Source of the DNA: Bullera alba
Lineage: Eukaryota > Basidiomycota > Tremellomycetes > Tremellales > Bulleraceae
Length of the DNA: 64,000 nucleotides
Assembly: GCA_001600095.1 (NCBI GenBank)
Contig: BCIX01000001.1
Coordinates: forward strand, 5,915,198 to 5,979,197
Direction of reading: 5' to 3'
Shown in pieces: positions 32,965 to 43,731 of this stretch (the stretch's first letter is position 1; every line of letters starts with the position of its first letter). The notes below the pieces were generated by a model, which did not search any database, had not been told where the DNA came from, and saw nothing but the letters and a program-made list of their open reading frames with translations. A program made the translations under genes and the position numbers.

Positions 32965-34417
32965 TCATGCCCAATCGCCAAAGACCAAAGCAGCAAACGC
33001 CTCAAACTCGGGAATAGCTAGCACGGCCTGTGATCAGCTGAGCTCGTCGCCCGAAACTCACCTCTACTCCAGTGTCGGGTATCCCCTCCCAGACTGCCTT
33101 GCCCCATCGGTCCACAGAAGGCAGACAGTCTACCAACCTATTCTTCTCGCCGAGCGATTCGACCAGCTTCTTGATCATGGCCGTAACCGCCTTCTCCAGG
33201 AGATAATTTGCGTCTGGCGAGTGGAGGTGCGATTTGGTCTGAGTGAGCAGTGTGGCCAGATGGCCTGTTGGGTTCTGGGGCAACGGGCAGTCGGAGGGAA
33301 CAGTGTCCGGGAGGATGTGTGGGACGAATCTGTGTTCAGCTGTGTCCTTTGGACAGCACTCACGAGTACAGACTCTCGCCATCCATCTCGACTCTTGCTC
33401 GGACCTCTCGGATGAGCCCCTCCCAGTCTTGAGTGGACAGCTCCCGTTTGAGAGGTATACTGGCTGTCAGCGAGCAGTCAGAGACTTGCACTCACTTGAA
33501 AACCTCCTCAACAGCACGATTAACCCTTTCTCCGACGCCGCGCCAGCCTTGATGAAGCAGCCACCAAGAATAGGACAGGAACTCCCTTTCAGCGTCGTCG
33601 ACCTCGTCCGAGGCAATGTCCTCAATTGGACTGTCCTCTTCCTCGCCGAACCAGTAGCCGAACCATCCCGAGTATCGCGGTGCTGGTTGCGGCAGCGCGG
33701 CTTTCACGTCTCCCATATATCTGAACCTTGCGAGGGTGGCCAATTGCGATATCGTCAATAGGTACAACAGCGGTATGAGGTACGCCGTGGTCAGAGACCG
33801 TGTGAGGGCTTCAGTCAGCTTTGTCTTCAGTCATCACCTACTCTGCACTTTGAGCTCCTTCCATAGTTCCTTCTTGCTTTTATCGCTGAATCTGTTCCAT
33901 GGGGGCAACGATTGTGACAGATCTGAGGGTGACGATGTTGAAAAATCGTCTTCTGTGGGTATAGAAGTACCGACTGAAGATGTCTCGTCGCTGTGTAGCT
34001 CTGACTCCTGTGTCGATGGACTCTCCTTGTTGAATTCGGACGCCCATGACCCCGTGACTGGTGTTGGCAAGACCAGAGACGCACTGGGCGAGGGCTCCGA
34101 GCTGGACAGGCCTTGTAGTGCCTGCGAGATGGACTCTACCGGGTACGCTTCGTACAATTGAGGCTGCAGAGTGGGGAGGAGAGCATACAGCGTGTACGAT
34201 ATAGTTGAGAGTAGAGATGTAAAGTGGCTCTTCATCCTGAGGGTCAGCTCAGTCTTCGAGAGAGTACTTACAGGTCTTTGGCCTTGCGCTCCTTGAGCCC
34301 CTTTATCCTGCTCTGTCGCATCCGATCGAGTGCATAGCTCGCGACGAGGTATACTGATGTCGCGGCGCCCACCGCGTACGCCAATCGCTTTGTCCGTTTC
34401 TGCCACGGTGTTGTCAT
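32965..34417 (-). CDS. PEX3: Peroxin-3, peroxisomal membrane protein import receptor
   Basis: Pex3 docks Pex19 to insert peroxisomal membrane proteins. The start at 34417 gives MTTPWQKRTKRLAYAVGAAT and a membrane segment (AVGAATSVYLVASYAL) followed by the basic helix RMRQSRIKGLKERKAKDLMK and SLLSTISYTLYALLPTLQPQ, all in family order. Later parts include LPPWNRFSDKSKKELWKELK, SQLATLARFRYMGDVKAALP and HSPDANYLLEKAVTAMIKKL. After the last intron the protein ends AVLAIPEFEAFAALVFGDWA. The in-frame ATG at 34483 would add 22 residues with no counterpart, so I prefer 34417. A Ser/Thr-rich insert sits in the middle third. Confidence 0.88.
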
Positions 34418-34599
34418 TGTGTCTCGTTGGTGTTGAACATGAAAGATCGCTTTGAGATCACTTGCTCCATCATGTTGCTTCACCGTATCGGCAATAAGAG
34501 CAACCGACCAGACAGTTTATCCGAGCTCCCCATTAAGGTCCCCTCATCAAGTCGATGACCGCGGGCGGGCTTACCTTCTGTATGTATGCTCCAGCCACC

Positions 34600-35336
34600 A
34601 TGTACACGATCACCCGTGCGACAGAGAACGATGTGGTAGGTTCACTTGAGAAGGAAGCAGGGCTGACGAACAGCCGGATCTGCTTAAACTCATCACCGAG
34701 CTCGTGAGTTTGACATATTTGATCGTCCTGACAATTCAGGCCGTCTACGAGAAGGAGCCGGATGCCGTCCTGGCGACTCCAGAGCTAGTGAGTGGCACAG
34801 TAAGAAGACGTTGAGCTCATTATAGTAGATGGTGGAGAATGTGTTCAAGAAGAGATATGCAGAGTGCCTCATTGCTAGGACCGACGAGGGTGAGGCTGTA
34901 GGCATGGCTTTGGTGAGTGTTCGTGGTCGGCGAAAAGCTCACAGACTAGTACTTCTTCATCTATTCCACATGGCTGGGTGTCCCTGGCTTATGGGTGAGT
35001 GCATCTTCGATAACCATGACTGACGATTAGCTCGAGGATCTGTACGTTGTCCCTGAGCACAGAGGGAAGAAGCTGGGCAAGCAGCTGTTCAGCGAGCTCG
35101 GCTCGGTTGCGAAAGAACGCGGCTGCGCCAGGGTAGAATGGAAGGTTCTCAAGGTAAGTGGAACGGAGGTGACACCAATTGGATGTGCATAACAGCTGAT
35201 CGACCAATACTACTAGTGGAACCAACCGTCAATCGACTTTTACGTCGAGTGCCTTAAAGCCCAGCCCCAGGTGGAATGGGAGATGATGCGGCTAGAGGGC
35301 AGCGAGGATATCGAACGGTTGATCTCGTTCAAGTAG
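34600..35336 (+). CDS. GNAT acetyltransferase, diamine/polyamine SSAT-like
   Basis: The 161-residue product has the layout of spermidine/spermine N1-acetyltransferase-type enzymes: MYTITRATENDVPDLLKLIT, ELAVYEKEPDAVLATPELM, ALYFFIYSTWLGVPGLWLED, LYVVPEHRGKKLGKQL (the acetyl-CoA pyrophosphate loop, RGKKLG), ARVEWKVLKWNQPSIDFYVE. The AVYEKEPD and WLEDLYV(V) motifs point to the diamine group rather than protein acetyltransferases. Five short introns; the third uses an acceptor at ...tatagtag just before ATG-GTG-GAG, since the earlier AG would leave a stop. The substrate (spermidine, putrescine, thialysine or other) cannot be fixed. It is divergent from PEX3, 182 bases apart. Confidence 0.85.
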
Positions 35337-35603
35337 GGAAAGCACAAAGTCGCGGGTAGAGTACGACCGTTGACCAGCCCCGTCACGCCATGATGAGATC
35401 CCTTGCTTGGAATTGATCTCTTGACCGGTCAAAGATGAAACACCGCTTGTAACGAGTGACGCGACTGACTATCTTCTATTTTGCCACCCAACATTGCGCG
35501 TCCAGGCCGCACAGACCCCCTCTTCCCTCCGGCCGGTATGACTGGGAATTAGCTTCATTCAACCCTCGTACAACTGACCCTACCCTCACATGTACATACC
35601 GCC

Positions 35604-37678
35604 ATGCCAGAGACCCCGCCGACACCAGAGTCGCCATGGTCACCCAAGCTACAGACCCCGATCGCGTACCAGATCCGTAGGTGGAAGAGCAGCCCGGACA
35701 GTCCTTCAACCCTCTCCCTCTCGACCTTGCCTGAGGAAGACGACGACGAGGCTGAGAATAAAGAGTGGGTGCACCGAAAACATCGTGCATCCAGCTGACC
35801 ATCAACAAGTGCCCAAACGGACCAGCTATCTACCCCACCCAATGCCCAACCACCCACTTTCACCGAGGAGACCCCAACTCCCAGGATGCGATTTGAACCA
35901 GCCCTTCGCTCCGAAGCGGAGACTGCTCGACTGCAGTCCATCCTGCGAAAGCAGGAAGACTCGAGGTTCGGCATTTTCTGGGGAGATCACTTGCTCCACA
36001 GGACTATCCTCGGAAGACATGGGAATGCACTCAGGAACGAGGGGGAGAGGCGGAGTCGGTTCGAGTCCATGCCAGCAGGTCAAGGCGTAGGAGGGCTTTT
36101 TGGCAACATCGCAGAGAGTAGTCAGACAGCGTTGTCGTAAGTCACCCACCGACGGAACTGAGCTGATCTTTCAGTCAATTGCAACCTCAACGATCACAGT
36201 CCTTGCCGATGAGCAGATCGGTGGAATTCTCGCCTCTGCCGTCGATACGCCGAAGTAAGATGATGAGGGGGAACCTACCGCCAGGGCTCGACCTTTCACA
36301 TCTGGACTCCCCACAGTTCGAGCATATCGAGTATGCGAACTCGGCGGCGCCCGACGATCGACCGGACTATGAAGATAGCGATACGCCGATCACTCAGTCT
36401 CATCACACTCCGAAGCTTACGTCCGCCGATCAGAGGGCCGCTGGGTATGACCCTAGTCCACGGAGCGTTCGCTTCGCTGCACCAAATGACACCTCCATGA
36501 CACCTCTATTCCACAACACCATAACGCCGCCCCAGCTGTATATCCCCGTGATGCCGTCAACGCCCTCTGTCTCTTCCGACCGTAAAGGCAAACGCAGGGC
36601 CTCGCCTCCACCATCCCCTCCGAGCCCCTATCTCACTAGTATGGACCCCAACGAGCTCGACCTCGACACGGAGGAGGAGGACAGGATACAATTGGCTTTG
36701 CACTTGAGCCGTATGGAGGCGAGGAGGCGCTCGGGAGAAGGCGCAGGAGAGCCTTCTTCACCAGAGTTGACGGAGTCTGGTCACTCGGAGACAACGGGTC
36801 GAGACTTGGTGAGTTCAGAAGGGCTTCGTTGCTGATCTCAGATGTCCACGTGGAGCGTTTCGCCTGAGCAGCAGCATCTCGGTCCGGCGCTTGACCGTAA
36901 GGGCAAGGTAGGTCATTCTGCCCGATACCAACTGACATATAGGGTCGAGCGGATCCAAGGATAAGGCTTCTCCACACCGACGACGATACTCCGCAAATCA
37001 ATCTGGTAGCGCCCACACCAGAGACAGCATACACTCCCATGTTCGCGGATGCACTTGAGCTCTCCGAACCGTTCCATCCGAGCGGTTCTTCCAGCTCTAG
37101 CGCCCTCCTTCCGTCCCTCTCGGTCGGCGGATCGGTCCAACCTCAGTCGACAGGTTCAGCAAGCGATACTGGCGAAGCGCAGGCCAAGAAATCCCCGGTT
37201 CGACCTCCTAGCCCACTCTGTGAGCTCACCTAGGACCTCACAAGCGCTGACTGACCTAGAATCAGCCCAGCACAGCATATCCTTCCTCGAAACACCCCCC
37301 AAAGGTGCCACAAAACGACAGCGAGATTCACACAATCCACCCGCCCACCTTCTTGAGCTACGACGACGAGCCAGCGGCCAAGGAGTACAGGGAGGATGGG
37401 GTTATGGTGGTGTTGAGTCCTCAAGACGAGTGAGGTCACTTGGTCTTCACGAGGAAATGGACGAGCCACTGATCGATTACAACGAGATTGATCGCGATTG
37501 GACCCCTTCACGTTCCGCCCCCCGACCACCAATCCTGCCCATTGCTATACGAGCACAGAGGGACGATAGAGTTCTTGCCAGGAGGATTATAGATGAGCTG
37601 AGATGGGCTGTGGAGTTTGTGTGGACTTTGCTGTATGCCTGGCTGGCTTTCGTCACTTTTGGTATGATTCGAAGATAG
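35604..37678 (+). CDS. Disordered protein with C-terminal membrane anchor, unknown function
   Basis: The start at 35604 gives MPETPPTPESPWSPKLQTPI. Introns of 36-50 nt lead through RMRFEPALRSEAETARLQSI, FGIFWGDHLLHRTIL, QLQPQRSQSLPMSRSVEFSP, a long Pro/Ser/Thr stretch rich in SP and TP pairs, a basic segment, and DEPLIDYNEIDRDW. The last 25 residues are one hydrophobic helix (WAVEFVWTLLYAWLAFVTFG) followed by MIRR, so the protein is probably tail-anchored in the ER or nuclear envelope with its body in the cytosol or nucleus. The many S/T-P sites suggest control by CDK or MAPK. I recognise no catalytic domain. The stop is 29 bases from the convergent TrpRS stop. Confidence 0.7.
36058..36068 (+). 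other. Perfect B-box 11-mer without a tRNA gene
   Basis: GGTTCGAGTCC matches the pol III B-box consensus at every position, but lies inside a coding exon. The flanks do not form a T arm: only two of the four stem pairs I checked match. Confidence 0.4.
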
Positions 37679-37707
37679 TTGCATGTAAGCAGGTCTCTTG
37701 TCAACGG

Positions 37708-38983
37708 TCACAGTCTATCCAAGCCAATTGTCCTTCTCACTTCTTCCATGGTGGATTTGGCATTGATACTGGCCTTTTCCCTCCCCTTTCGCGCGACCTC
37801 ACTCAACCACCCGTCTTCCACTCGTATCCTCTCATACTCCTCCCTAAATGGTCGCAGGTGTTCGACGACGACTTCTGCTATCGTCTCCTTGAGCTTGCCA
37901 AATCGCCAATCCTTGACCTCTTCAGCGAGCTGAGCTGGTGTGCGCTGTGCTGGATCCAGTGCCGACCAAATAAGTAACAAGTTGGCCGCTCCAGGCCGGG
38001 TTTCCGGGTCATAAGAGATGTGTGGCTCGGAATCCGTTACTGCGGCTTTTATTTTTGAGGTGATCTGTGATGCCGAGTCGGTAATGAGGATCCTCGATGC
38101 AGCATTGGGTGCCGACTTGGACATCTTTGCCGAAGGATCTCTCAGACTAAGGATCCTCTTCGAGGGGACTAAAGCGTTAGCAGATGGTTTGTGCGAGGCA
38201 CTTACCGATCAGGGGTTCGGGGATAGGGAAGATTTCCCCGTATGCGCGGTTGAAGGCGTCGGCGATATACTTTGCTAGTTCTAGATGCTGAGCTTGATCC
38301 TCTCCCACGGGAATTACTGTCGATCTGCCCGTTAGCACAGTAAGATGGTTACAACTCACTTGTACAGCATTATATCTGCGGCTTGCAATACTGGGTATCC
38401 TAGCAGGCCCAGCTTTAGATCCGCCTCTGATACGTCTTCCACCGACGAGGAAGATCTGGTAGCGATTTGAGACTGATGTCAGTGATGTCTTTGTATTCCC
38501 ACATACCTTCCAAGTCGTCATCCGCTGCAGCCTGCCCATAGGAGTGACATTATTTAGCACCCATGCCAGCTCGGCATGTTCCGGGACCTATCATCAGCTC
38601 TATCGATTATCACAAGACTCACATCTTCTTGGAAATACAAACATGTCCGCTCGACGTCGACTCCGCAGGCAATCAATGCCGCTAGCATATCTTTTCTATC
38701 CTGCCGCAAGACTTTTGGATCCCTAGGCAGGGTTATGGCGTGCAATCCAACTATCGATAGGTATATCGGGACTTCAGGCGGAGAGTTCTTTTGTAGCTCG
38801 AGGAACGGCAGGAATAGGCCTAGATAGTTGCCAAGCTGGAGTCAGTGACAGATGCCAGCGATCACCTACATGAGGAGTGCCAGAGGGCTGTATGCCAGAG
38901 AAGATCACAGGGCTGAACCGCTTCTTCGAGGGTCTAGCCGCGGACGACAGGGCTCTGATGCTCATGGAGGACATGCTCTGCAT
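37708..38983 (-). CDS. MSW1: Mitochondrial tryptophanyl-tRNA synthetase
   Basis: This class I synthetase charges mitochondrial tRNA-Trp. The start at 38983 gives MQSMSSMSIRALSSAARPSK, a plausible import sequence; the longer frame to 39037 begins with TTG. The catalytic domain follows: FSPVIFSGIQPSGTPHVGN (nucleotide-binding, HVGN as the HIGH equivalent), LHAITLPRD, ERTCLYFQEDVPEHAELAW, VTPMGRLQRMTTWK, GYPVLQAADIMLYK, TVIPVGEDQAQHLELAKYIA, and AKMSKSAPN (KMSKS loop). The tail (ISYDPETRPGAANLLLIWSA, TIAEVVVEHLRPFREEYERI) is the anticodon-binding part. Bacterial-type form, as expected for the organelle enzyme. Divergent from SIN3. Confidence 0.95.
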
Positions 38984-39433
38984 TTTGAGTTCAGCTCCAG
39001 GCGAGGCTCTCCAGGTTTGTAGGTCGACTAGGATCAAAGACGATACTCAAGGGAGACTCAGTGCAGGTCGAGTAGGTAAGTGATAGCGAGCAGTCTGCAG
39101 CAGGACCCAGGTGCATCTCGATCTCTAGTCTGCAGGTTCCGTCGGAACTCGGGATTTATTGTTTGGTTTGATCACGTGCTCACCCTAAGCTCGTTTCCCA
39201 CGGTGCTCCCCCGCTTTTGGCCAATGAGCCAATCACTCTGACCTCCATCCGGGCAGAAAGCATCCTCTTCTTCCCGACTATCAATCTGAACCGGGTCCCA
39301 TCCACAGTCAAGAGCTATCCGAGAAGGCTGGAGACCAGAGCGACAGTCAGCGGAAGCTCTCAGATCCGCCTTAAAACGCTGGGGAAGATACGATCGCTCC
39401 TTAACTCCTTACCACACCTCGACCCCCCGTATC
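38984..39433. promoter_or_regulatory. Divergent promoter between mitochondrial TrpRS and SIN3
   Basis: 450 bases between two divergent starts. CACGTG (39173-39178) is an E box. Two CCAAT boxes follow at 39221-39225 and 39229-39233, eight bases apart, a spacing that suggests a HAP-type site. No gene is supported inside. Confidence 0.55.
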
Positions 39434-42400
39434 ATGTCTCGGCGTTCGCCCCCGCTTAAGCAGCCGTTCGCCCACGCTGCCGCCGACAACTACAGACCAC
39501 TCAACGTACGCGATGCGCTTAGCTACCTCGATCAAGTCAAGGTGAGTGAGAGTGTATGTTGCACGCGCTGACTTTCAGGTTCAATTCAATGAGCAGCCTC
39601 AAGTGTACAACCGCTTCCTGGATGTGATGAAAGAGTTCAAAGGGCAAATGTGAGTGCACAAGATATTCTGGCAGAGCTGACTAGCAGCATCGACACTCCT
39701 GGGGTCATCGATCGTGTATCCACCCTGTTCAGAGGCCACCCATCCCTCATTCAGGGCTTCAACACCTTCCTCCCGCCCGGATATAGGATCGAGTGCACCA
39801 CTTCCGAAGGCGACACCCAAGGTTTGATCACCGTCACGACGCCCACCGGAACCGTCAGTCAGATGCCGGGTGGCTTCACTGCCGCCATCGACAAGAAAGA
39901 TCGGGAGGCAAGGGACGATGCTAGAGCTAGGGAGAATGCGAAACGTGCTCAACAGGCCGCTCAGCCTGCTGGCCAGTCATTACCCCCTCTTCACTCTCAG
40001 CACGTCACGGGTCCATACGGCCAGCCCGCCACTAGTCGTGCCCCAGCTCAGCCCCCGACGGCGGCTCCGGCGAGCAGACCAGGAGGAGCAGCGCCTGGCC
40101 CACTTCCCTTGCCACCTCACGGAAACGCGCTGGCCCCAGCTTCCGGTCCATCAACCCCCTCTGCGGCGCAATTCCTCGCTTCAGGTCTAGGCAGCGTCAC
40201 CGCCGCTGCTCAAGCTGCCAACCCCAGTCGACCTGGAAACGTTACTCCGGGACCGCAACTGGAGTTCAACCACGCCATCACGTTTGTAAACAAGATCAAG
40301 AATAGGTTCAACTCGGACCCGGACACGTACAAGCAGTTCTTGGAGATCCTCCAGACTTACCAGAAAGACGGGCGGGACATTGCTGAGGTGAGTCAATATC
40401 ATGTGTCGGCGCTGATTGCTTCAGGTGTACGAGCAAGTGCGGAAACTATTCAACAACGCCCCAGATCTCATCGACGAGTTCAAGCAGTTCCTTCCAGAGA
40501 ACGGATCTGGCAATCTCGCCGCATTTGGCTTCGGCTCGTTTGTCCAGGCCGCGCAGGGCCAGGCTCCTGGTGTCGTGGACAAGCCTGCTACGAAGCGAGG
40601 TAAAGACAAGGAGCCCCCAACAAAGAAACGTCGAGGTGCTGGAGATGGCAAGGCGGCGGCGGCAAGGGTGAGTTACGATCCAGCTTCCGCGCTGACAATA
40701 TCAGAAATCCAAAGCAGCCAAAGTCGACACCCCATCCGGCGATGAGGCTGAGAGTTCGGTCAACCAAGCCGGACTACCCCAAACCCTCGTTCCCCCCGAC
40801 GATGTTGCCTTTTTCGACAAGGTGAAAAAGCACATTGACGACAAGGTCACCTATCACGAGTTCTTGAAACTCATCAACCTCTTCGTCCAAGACATGATCG
40901 ACACGAAAACTCTAGTAGAGCGAGCCGAGAACTTCATCGGCAACTCTGGCGACGTGTGGATCAACTTCCGCCGAATGGTCGGTGCGGACGAAAACGGCAA
41001 TGTCGGACCTCTGCCGGTGTCCTCGCAGGGAGGTTACGGCTTCGGCGGAATGATCTCGGTAGACTCGCAGATTGTCGAGAACACGCCGATGTTGGAACGG
41101 GTCAAGCCGTGGCTCGACGGGCCAAAGGTCAAGACGTACGGTCCTAGTTACCGAAAGCTGCCCAAGACTGTGAGTATACACTTTTCTGACTCTACTGACG
41201 CGTTCTAGGAGGTCAACCTCCAGTGCACGGGACGAGATGGCATGTGCTGGGAGGTACTCAACGACGAGTGGGTGTCGCACCCCACATGGGCCGCCGAAGA
41301 CGCTGCGCCCTTCATGGCACACAAGAAGAACGCGTACGAAGAAGCGCTCCACAAGTCCGAAGAGGAACGCCACGAGTACGACTACCACATCGAGGCCAAT
41401 CTCCGTACTATCGCCTTGCTCGAGCCGCTCAACAACAAGATCCAGACCATGGACGCCGAAGAACGAGCCCACTTCAACCTCAAAGCTGGACTCGGTGGAC
41501 AATCGAAATCGATCTACCAGCGAATCCTGAAAAAGGTCTACGGCAAAGAGCTTGGCCCAGACGTCATCCGAGCGCTGCACGACAACCCCGTGGTAGCCCT
41601 CCCCATCGTGCTCGAGAGGCTCAAGGCAAAGGACGAAGAATGGAAAAAGGCTCAACGCGAGTGGAACAGGGTGTGGCGAGAGCAGGACGCCAAAAACTTC
41701 TACAAGGCTCTGGATCACCAGGGTGTCGCGTTCAAAGCCAGCGACAAAAAGGTTCTTTCCCAGAAGAGCCTGATCTCAGAGGTTGAGGCGAGAAGGCGAG
41801 AGCAGAACAATGTCCGATCCCAACTCCTCGACAAGTCGCCATGGCGAGCCAAAGCCCAATTTGGGTTCGCTTTCGCCGACACCGAGGTGCTCAAGGACGT
41901 CATCAAGCTTGTCATCAGCTACCTCGATCGAGTCAACAACAATCTGTCTGCCAGCGACAAGGACAAGATTGAGACTCAGCTACGAGACTTTATCCCACTA
42001 CTGTTCATGCTGGACAAGGACGAGTTTGACGCCGAGTTCGGAGATGTCGACCACGAGATGCCAGAGGACGGATCCGAGGAGTCTGACGGCAGCATGGCCG
42101 ACGACGACGATGCCGCTGCCAAGCGAAAGAAGGGAGCTCCAGCTGCCGACCTCAGAAAGAAGCTTCTCAAGCAAGTCGGCGAAAAGGACGGCAGGGACAA
42201 GCGGAGTCTGACGGCCACACCTGGTCCTGACGATATTGAGATCGACGCGGAGAATGGTGATCGTGCCGACACGCCAATTCCCGCTCCAGCTGATCCTCAG
42301 GCGGTCGCGGATGCGGTGGAGAAGGACCGAGCGGTTGCAGATGCGTCTGAGCAAACCTGGGTCCAGATCGAGACACCTATCCCAGCGACTGAGGCGCCCA

Positions 42401-43516
42401 AGGTTAGGAGAAAGGCCAACTTCTTCGCCAATAACCATTTCTACGTCTTGATTCGTCTTATCGAGGTGAGTGAAGCTCAAGCGATAGTGCTGACTCTTAT
42501 TAGATCCTCTACTCGCGGTTGAAGAATTGCAAGAATATTGCCGACAAGCTCTCCCGAGAGAAGAAACAGCCAATCAACCCTATTGCCATCAAGCTCGGTC
42601 TCGCGGAGCCTGACACGCAGTACTTTGGCATAGAAGCCGGCGACAATCCCGCCCAACATTACTATGGCCATTTGTTGAGCATGGCCGAGCGGTTGTTTGA
42701 GAACGAGGTCGACATGGCCACCTACGAGGAGACTTTGCGGTTGATGTTTGGCACAAAGGCCTACACCATGTTCACGCTGGACAGGGTTGTCGCGGCCATC
42801 GTCAAACAGGTGAGTGGTCTGTTGAGTGGACTCGACTGACGATGCAGACGCAAACGATTCTCGGGGACATGAAGAGTCAAGAGCTATTTGCTCTCCTGCA
42901 ACGCGACCGATCGGGAGAAAACACCACCACGCGGCAGCAGATCGCATACAGGATGCAGGCTGAGGGTGTGCTTGGTTCCGATGAGAACCTGTACAAGATC
43001 GAGCATCACCAAGGCGAGACGATATCGGTGCAACTGCTAGGAAGAGAGGATCTCACGATCGATGATGCCGAGACGACGCAGGAGAAATGGAGGCAGTACA
43101 TCGAGAGCTACGTTCTGGTGAGTAGAGGTTGCGCCCACCTGCGTACCATCGCTGACCTTTCCAGACGCATGCCACCGAGGGACTCCCTAGCCGAGTCGAC
43201 GAGCCATTCTTGACAAAGTAAGTGAAGCCATGAGATCTCCCGCTGACATGGTAGGCACCTCGGTGAGATCGCTCAAGACATCCCGGCCAATGCGTTTGAG
43301 ACCAAATCCGGTCTCGAGATCAAGATTGCGCTCGGCAACTACCGCATGTTCTTCACGCCCGGCACAGAGGACTACTTCCATCGCAAGCGGACGCCCGCCG
43401 AGGTCGTCGAGAACGACCTCAAGGAGGAAGGTGTCAGAGAGTCTGGGTCGAAGCATCTCTTGGCGTTTGTGGAGAAAAAAGTTGGCGTCGAAAGCACGGC
43501 TATGGTAGCTGAATGA
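39434..43516 (+). CDS. SIN3: SIN3, histone deacetylase corepressor scaffold
   Basis: Sin3 scaffolds the Rpd3-type histone deacetylase complex. From the start at 39434: PAH1 (NVRDALSYLDQVKVQFNEQP, YNRFLDVMKEFKGQIIDTPG, VSTLFRGHPSLIQGFNTFLP); an Ala/Pro/Gln linker; PAH2 (FNHAITFVNKIKNRFNSDPD, YKQFLEILQTYQKDGRDIAE, VRKLFNNAPDLIDEFKQFLP); a basic linker (KPATKRGKDKEPPTKKRRGA); PAH3 (VAFFDKVKKHIDDKVTYHEF, KLINLFVQDMIDTKTLVERA); the HDAC interaction domain (YGPSYRKLPKTEVNLQCTGR, MCWEVLNDEWVSHPTWAAED, EANLRTIALLEPLNNKIQTM); and the C-terminal Sin3 region (NHFYVLIRLIEILYSRLKNC, FGTKAYTMFTLDRVVAAIVK). Introns are short throughout. About 1,250 residues; all domains are present. An acidic Asp/Glu tract lies near 42050-42110. 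Confidence 0.95.
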
Positions 43517-43731
43517 ACGATCTTGTTGTACGAGTTTCTTGAAATGGAATGTCGCGCTGTAGATACCCGACCCTGTACAGAGATCGATCGTCAGGGAGAG
43601 ATACAGTAGCCTCACCGATATTTCCATGCATGTGTGTATTGGCTACAGTAGTGAGATTGTGCGAGAGCACTGGAGTGTCCGGTAACAACTATACTTGTAC
43701 AGAGATTCTACTTTGCAAACTTTATGGCTCT

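Noticed and set aside
34834..34845. In-frame stop in the GNAT gene after the third intron
   Set aside because: It disappears when the acceptor ...tatagtag is used, which also gives the conserved ELMVENVF junction.
36045..36080. tRNA gene suggested by a perfect B box
   Set aside because: No T-arm or acceptor stem forms around the motif, no A box lies upstream at the right distance, and the sequence is inside a coding exon.
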